From Paracoccaceae bacterium (lineage in GTDB: Bacteria; Pseudomonadota; Alphaproteobacteria; Rhodobacterales; Rhodobacteraceae), in assembly GCA_947504705.1 (NCBI GenBank), contig CANNIA010000008.1, forward strand, positions 1-64,000: a stretch of DNA of 64,000 nucleotides, given 5' to 3'. A program made the translations under genes and the position numbers. The notes under the pieces are model-generated. The model was given only the letters and a program-made list of their open reading frames with translations. It made no database searches and was not told the DNA's origin. Shown here one piece after another: positions 59,968 through 64,000 of this stretch. Every line of letters starts with the position of its first letter. The first letter of the stretch is position 1.

Positions 59968-60753
59968 ATGAGTGACAAGACTTTGCTTGTTCTGCTGAAC
60001 AGGATCGCGGCTTCGGTCAGCATTGATGAGGCTTGGGGGCTGGCCACCGACCATTTTGCCAGCCTGGGCTTCAAGCGCGCGAACTATGGATATACGCGGT
60101 TTCGCCACCTGAAAACCATCGGCGACCCGGATGATGCGCTGTTCCTGACAACCTGCGACGCCGAATTCGTGCGGCGGTATTTCCAGGGTGGTTTCTTTGC
60201 CAAAACCCCAATTTTCCGCTGGTGCGAACGTAACTCTGGCTCTTGCACCTGGACATGGGTCAAAGAAGCCTTTGAAAAAGGACAGCTTGCGCCCGAGGAG
60301 GCAGAGGCGGTCAAGCAAAACGCCATGACCGGCGTGACTGCTGGCATGTCGATCAGCTTTCCTGATGCTTCCTCGCGGTCCAAGGGGGCGTTGGGGCTGA
60401 TTGCCGATCCCGGGATCAGCCAGGCTGATGTCGACGCGATCTACGCTGAAAAGCGCGAAGAGATCGTGGCCGTGGCCAACATGATGCATTTGGCCATCGT
60501 TCACCTGCCCCAACTGTCCCGCCGCCGGGCCCTGAGCCCGCGTCAGCGCGAGTCGTTGGAGTGGGTGGCCGACGGCAAGACCACGCAGGACGTGGCGCTT
60601 TTGATGGGTGTTTCGGCGGCGATGGTGGAAAAACATCTGCGGCTGGCGCGGGAGGCTCTGGCTGTGGAAACCACTGCTCAAGCCGTCGCCAAGGGGGCCT
60701 TGCTGAACATGATCTTTCAGCGCATGCCTGAAATGGCCCAGGCTGCCCGCTAG
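59968..60753 (+). CDS. LuxR-type regulator with autoinducer-binding-like domain (solo)
   Basis: A 261-residue protein. The N-terminal 170 residues resemble the autoinducer-binding domain (ASLGFKRANYGYTRFRH, then DPDDALFLTTC and a Trp-rich CTWTW); the C-terminal 65 residues form a LuxR helix-turn-helix (ALSPRQRESLEWVADGKTTQDVALLMGVSAAMVEKHLRLA). No luxI-type synthase is nearby, so it is a solo. Whether it binds an acyl-homoserine lactone is unknown. The ATG at 59968 follows GGGGG; an in-frame ATG ten codons upstream is possible. Confidence 0.85.
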   Translation: MSDKTLLVLLNRIAASVSIDEAWGLATDHFASLGFKRANYGYTRFRHLKTIGDPDDALFLTTCDAEFVRRYFQGGFFAKTPIFRWCERNSGSCTWTWVKEAFEKGQLAPEEAEAVKQNAMTGVTAGMSISFPDASSRSKGALGLIADPGISQADVDAIYAEKREEIVAVANMMHLAIVHLPQLSRRRALSPRQRESLEWVADGKTTQDVALLMGVSAAMVEKHLRLAREALAVETTAQAVAKGALLNMIFQRMPEMAQAAR

Positions 60754-61189
60754 GGTCTGTCCACGGTGGACAGGTTTCTCTTAGCGCATGATTGCAACGC
60801 CTTAGCTGCGGGCGTTAACGAATTCGCAAGAGTTTTAGCGCTGCTGCGCGTGGGCTGGATGGGCGGGCCCGAGGGTCGGGTATTCCCGACTATCCTGACC
60901 CTACGTCATCTGCGAAAAGATCTGTGTTGCCAAGGCGCAAGCCAAGGCAACGGCGGATCGGCAGTATGTTGGCTGACACCGCATTCTTGATGCAAGGCCG
61001 GAATTTCAGGCGGCCAGATTTCACCTTGCCCTTCCCTCCCCCTTCCCCTGGGGCCTTGGGCGAGTGATGACGGCGCGGTCCCCTCCCCGGATCGCGCCGT
61101 TTCCATTCTGCACCTTTGGTAACGAGTGAAAAGGTAAGGGCCGGTGCATCACTGCACCGGCCCCCGTACATTTTCGCGATCAGATCAGA
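60754..61189. other. Gap: hairpins only, no convincing gene
   Basis: This 436-base stretch between the LuxR-type gene and tsf shows no open frame with a plausible start. Besides the tsf terminator it holds a hairpin ACGGCGCG/CGCGCCGT (61070-61077 with 61093-61100) followed by TTTCC, which may end a plus-strand transcript such as the regulator's. The remaining 300 bases look featureless. Confidence 0.45.
61138..61163 (-). terminator. Terminator of rpsB-tsf
   Basis: GGGCCGGTGCA (61138-61148) pairs with TGCACCGGCCC (61153-61163), loop TCAC, 26 bases past the tsf stop; the minus strand continues TTACCTTTTC. Confidence 0.8.
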
Positions 61190-62098
61190 TCAGCCTTGAA
61201 GCGCCTTGGCGACTTCGGCGGCAAAATCTTCCTGCTTCTTCTCGATGCCTTCGCCGACAGCGACGCGGGCATAGCCGGTGATTTCGACGCCCGCTTCCTT
61301 GGCCGCGGCTTCCACGGTCAGGTCGGGGTTGATCACGAAGGCCTGACCCAGCAGCGTGTTTTCCGCAAGGAAACGCTTCATCCGGCCCGGGATGATGTTG
61401 TTGTGGATCACGGCATCGGGCTTTGGCTTGGCCGAGGCTGCGTTCTCTTCCAGCGCCTTGGCGGTCTGGACGGCCAGTTCCCGCTCCAGCACTGCCGGAT
61501 CAAGGCTGGCTTCCGACAGCGACAGCGGCGAGGTCGCAGCGATATGCATTGCGAACTGCTTGCCGATGGCTTGCGCCTTGTCGGCCGGGCCATTCAGCGC
61601 GACGAGAACGCCGATCTTGCCCATGCCATCCGCAGCGGCGTTGTGGACATACGAGACCACGGTCGAGCCTTCCAGCACATGCATGCGGCGGAAGGTCATG
61701 TTCTCGCCGATGCGGGAAATGGCTTCCTGCACCACGGTGTCCACGGTCTTGCCGTTCAGCTGCGCGGCTTTCACCACTTCGACGGACTCGCCAACCGTCA
61801 GGGCAACATTGGCCACATCGCGCACCAGCGCCTGGAAATCGGCGTTCTTGGCGACAAAGTCGGTTTCCGAGTTGATCTCGACCGCGACACCGCGACCGTT
61901 CGACACGGCCACGCCGATCAGGCCTTCGGCAGCGACGCGGTCAGCCTTCTTGGCGGCCTTGGCAAGGCCCTTGGTGCGCAGCCAGTCGACAGCGGCTTCC
62001 ATGTCGCCGTTGACCTCGGTCAGGGCTTTCTTGACATCCATCATGCCTGCGCCGGTCGAATCGCGCAGTTCCTTCACCATCTGGGCGGTGATCGTCAT
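61190..62098 (-). CDS. tsf: Elongation factor Ts
   Basis: A 302-residue nucleotide-exchange factor for EF-Tu. [17 protein letters not shown] (12-28) is the N-terminal UBA-like motif and [11 protein letters not shown] (about 75-85) holds the TDF residues that displace Mg2+ from EF-Tu. A dimerisation coiled coil follows. The ATG at 62098 matches the conserved [12 protein letters not shown] start. It is co-transcribed with rpsB through a short gap containing a hairpin. Confidence 0.97.
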   Translation of the reverse strand: MTITAQMVKELRDSTGAGMMDVKKALTEVNGDMEAAVDWLRTKGLAKAAKKADRVAAEGLIGVAVSNGRGVAVEINSETDFVAKNADFQALVRDVANVALTVGESVEVVKAAQLNGKTVDTVVQEAISRIGENMTFRRMHVLEGSTVVSYVHNAAADGMGKIGVLVALNGPADKAQAIGKQFAMHIAATSPLSLSEASLDPAVLERELAVQTAKALEENAASAKPKPDAVIHNNIIPGRMKRFLAENTLLGQAFVINPDLTVEAAAKEAGVEITGYARVAVGEGIEKKQEDFAAEVAKALQG

Positions 62099-62124
62099 GT
62101 TTCCCACTCCTTGGAAATGCTGGT

Positions 62125-62148
62125 CCCGGCGGGGGTAGGCCCGCCGGG
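62125..62148 (-). promoter_or_regulatory. Hairpin between rpsB and tsf
   Basis: CCCGGCGGG (62125-62133) pairs with CCCGCCGGG (62140-62148). It has no T tract and lies within the rpsB-tsf operon, so attenuation or message protection is more likely than full termination. Confidence 0.55.
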
Positions 62149-62174
62149 TGACAGTGTTGTGACGCAAAAGCCGA

Positions 62175-62945
62175 TCAGGCTTCGACGGCAGCTTCGGCGA
62201 CGGCCTCTTCCACGGGTGCCGCTTCCAGCGCGCCAAGGTCGACACCCGCCGCACCCATCTGGGCCGACATGCCGTCAAGGGCAGCGCGGGCGATCAGGTC
62301 GCAATAAAGCGCGATGGCGCGGGCCGCATCGTCGTTGCCGGGGATCACGTGGGTGACGCCCTTGGGCGAGCAGTTGGTATCCACGACGCCGACAACCGGG
62401 ATGCCCAGCTTCTGCGCTTCGAGGATGGCGAGGTCTTCCTTACCAACGTCGATGATGAAGATCAGGTCCGGGGTGCCGCCCATTTCACGGATCCCGCCAA
62501 GGCTGGCCTGCAGCTTGGCCTGGTCACGTTCCATGCCAAGGCGTTCCTTCTTGGTCAGGCCTTCGGCACCCGCACCCAGAACTTCGTCAAGATGCTTCAG
62601 GCGCTGGATCGAGGCGCTGATGGTCTTCCAGTTGGTCAGCGTGCCGCCAAGCCAACGATGGTTCATGTAGAACTGCGCGCACTTCTCGGCGGCTTCGGCG
62701 ACGGGCTTTTGCGCCTGACGCTTGGTGCCAACAAAAAGAATGCGGCCGTTCTTGGCAACCGTGTCGCGCACGATCTTCAGAGCCGCGTCCAGAAGGGGAA
62801 CGGTCTGGGTCAGGTCGAGAATGTGAATGCCGTTGCGGTCACCATAGATATACTCGCCCATCTTGGGGTTCCAGCGAGCGGTCTGGTGGCCATAGTGAAC
62901 GCCAGCTTCCAACAGCTGACGCATGGTGAACTCGGGAAGAGCCAT
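62175..62945 (-). CDS. rpsB: 30S ribosomal protein S2
   Basis: A 256-residue S2 protein: [23 protein letters not shown] (7-29) and [13 protein letters not shown] plus [19 protein letters not shown] are diagnostic. The Ala/Glu-rich C-terminal tail is usual in alphaproteobacteria. First gene of the rpsB-tsf operon. Confidence 0.98.
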   Translation of the reverse strand: MALPEFTMRQLLEAGVHYGHQTARWNPKMGEYIYGDRNGIHILDLTQTVPLLDAALKIVRDTVAKNGRILFVGTKRQAQKPVAEAAEKCAQFYMNHRWLGGTLTNWKTISASIQRLKHLDEVLGAGAEGLTKKERLGMERDQAKLQASLGGIREMGGTPDLIFIIDVGKEDLAILEAQKLGIPVVGVVDTNCSPKGVTHVIPGNDDAARAIALYCDLIARAALDGMSAQMGAAGVDLGALEAAPVEEAVAEAAVEA

Positions 62946-63105
62946 GCCTTATCCTTTTCCGGTTTGAACCTTGATGAGGCCGTCTTCACCCCCGAATGGG
63001 AGCAACCGGCGGACCGCACGGGATTTCTCCCCGCAACGGACCAAGCCTCACCTGTGAAGTGGCGCGCGTATAGGGGGTTTCATTTGCGTGCGCAAGAGCT
63101 GGCAG

Positions 63106-63780
63106 TCAGCCAAGCAGCCAGTCCATCACACCAAGATGCGCCCGGGTGATCGCGGCAAGCTTGTCCGGGGCTGCAGGTGTGAACAGCCAATCCGGCGGTG
63201 GCAAGTTGGTCTGCGTCCGCACGATCAGGCTTTTGCGTCTTAGAAGATGGTCCCAATCCGGTGCGGCAGCGTAGCCCTTGGGGATCCGGACAAGTTCTGG
63301 CGGGTCCAGCGTGCTCTGCACCGCCTCCGCCGCCTCCAACGCCTGCATCAGCCGCGCCCTGTCTTTTGGATCGCAGATCCGCTGCCGCATCCGGTCCAAC
63401 GCTGCCGGTTCCAGCCCGTACTGCCCTGCCCCATATCCCAATCCGCCCGCCGTCAGCACCAGATGCATGCCAGGCACCTTGTTGAAGGCCGGGCCGGTTG
63501 ACAGGATGACATGTAGCCACGGTTGATAGGGACCTTTGTCCACCGAAAACCGGGTATCCCGGTGAATCCGGCGCAGCGATTGATTCAGCTTTGGCACCGC
63601 AAGCAGCCTTGGGCTCATGGCTTCACAATGCGGTCCAAGGGCGGCGATCAGATCGAGACCGGCAGCAAGCCATTGCGCCTTGTATTCAGCGCGACGGCTT
63701 TCGAACCAGTCGCGGTTATTGTGGTCGCGAAGATCGCGCAGAAACTGGAAGGTCGCGCGCGGCAGTCCGGCATAACTCAT
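63106..63780 (-). CDS. DUF2461 / TIGR02453 family protein
   Basis: A 224-residue soluble protein. FLRDLRDHNNRDWFESRRAEY near residues 13-33 is the family's N-terminal signature (L..NN..WF...R..Y), and RIHRDTRFSVDKGPYQPWLH near 69-88 the second. It is widespread and of unknown function. Upstream of rpsB on the same strand but with about 160 bases between, so probably its own unit. Confidence 0.85.
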   Translation of the reverse strand: MSYAGLPRATFQFLRDLRDHNNRDWFESRRAEYKAQWLAAGLDLIAALGPHCEAMSPRLLAVPKLNQSLRRIHRDTRFSVDKGPYQPWLHVILSTGPAFNKVPGMHLVLTAGGLGYGAGQYGLEPAALDRMRQRICDPKDRARLMQALEAAEAVQSTLDPPELVRIPKGYAAAPDWDHLLRRKSLIVRTQTNLPPPDWLFTPAAPDKLAAITRAHLGVMDWLLG

Positions 63781-63872
63781 GGTCCGCTCCTTTGCAGGGG
63801 ACTGTGCCATGTGGCAGGACCGGCGCAAAGGGGGTGGTTGACCCCGGACTTGGGAACCACGATGAAGGCACC

Positions 63873-64000
63873 ATGACACCTGACATCCTTTGCATCGGCT
63901 CGATCCTTTGGGACATCATCGGCCGCTCGCCCACCTCGATGCGGCTTGGGTCGGATGTGCCGGGCCGTATCACGCGGCTGCCCGGTGGTGTTGCGATGAA
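63873..64000 (+). CDS. PfkB-family carbohydrate/nucleoside kinase, N-terminal end only (cut by window edge)
   Basis: The first 42 residues: DILCIGSILWDIIGR is the first strand and helix of the ribokinase fold, and GRITRLPGGVAM the start of the substrate-binding GG motif. The catalytic C-terminal half lies beyond the window. Pseudouridine kinase is one candidate in this order, but the fragment cannot decide. Confidence 0.75.
   Translation, partial: MTPDILCIGSILWDIIGRSPTSMRLGSDVPGRITRLPGGVAM

Noticed and set aside
60890-61171. 93-codon minus-strand frame before tsf
   Set aside because: Covers two hairpins, basic and Gly-rich composition, no plausible start signal.

Overview
The window is about 64 kb of GC-rich alphaproteobacterial chromosome. 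It most probably comes from a member of the Rhodobacterales (Rhodobacteraceae). The evidence is the gene repertoire and its order: a free-standing pterin-binding methyltransferase, MTHFR-like protein and 'virulence factor' trio; the pepA-holC genes divergent from lptF-lptG-lptD-surA-pdxA-rsmA; pntAB; rpsB-tsf; and the many DUF882, DUF3422 and DUF2461 proteins usual in this order. This is inferred from protein resemblance only; no database search was possible. No rRNA, tRNA or CRISPR array was recognised.

Layout. 1-0.5 kb: the tail of an IS110 transposase and a low-GC orphan membrane protein. 0.65-2.9 kb: one-carbon and cobalamin methyl-transfer genes. 3.1-4.8 kb: two tandem outer-membrane beta-barrel genes, one frameshifted. 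5-12 kb: ppx-rlmE, a DUF882 protein, a large L,D-transpeptidase, then lpxD-acp-ketosynthase. 12.1-16.5 kb: an IalB-type protein, a strong structured-RNA candidate, a HerA-like ATPase, lyxose isomerase and a second L,D-transpeptidase. 16.6-19.3 kb: the kynU-GNAT-kynA tryptophan-degradation operon. 19.5-24 kb: pntA-pntB and a DUF3422 protein. 24-37.5 kb: a peptide/opine-type ABC importer diverging from a catabolic operon of M20 hydrolases, flavin amine oxidases and a choline-kinase-like protein. 37.5-47 kb: the LPS-transport, chaperone, pdxA and rsmA operon, with pepA and holC on the other side. 47-52.8 kb: housekeeping genes (aspartic protease, MarC, HD protein, ABC-F, ndk) and a GcvT-like protein.

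The outstanding element is at 52969-59049. It is a compact prophage of about 6.1 kb that I read as an integrated single-stranded DNA microvirus (Microviridae). It has a pilot protein, a small basic protein, a major capsid protein, a rolling-circle Rep with the microviral CxxCxxC and HUH/YxxxYxxK motifs, and a gene overprinted in the 3' part of rep behind a consensus ribosome binding site. Unlike phiX174-type phages it appears to carry a two-gene lysis module: a small holin-like membrane protein and a T7-lysozyme-like amidase. Nearly all its genes are chained by 1-23 base overlaps. Both ends are dif-like Xer sites, and the halves fit integration by host XerCD into the chromosomal dif site. This would also place the window at the replication terminus.

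After the prophage come rpe, a LuxR-type regulator without a luxI partner, the rpsB-tsf translation operon, a DUF2461 protein and the start of a PfkB-family sugar kinase cut by the window edge.
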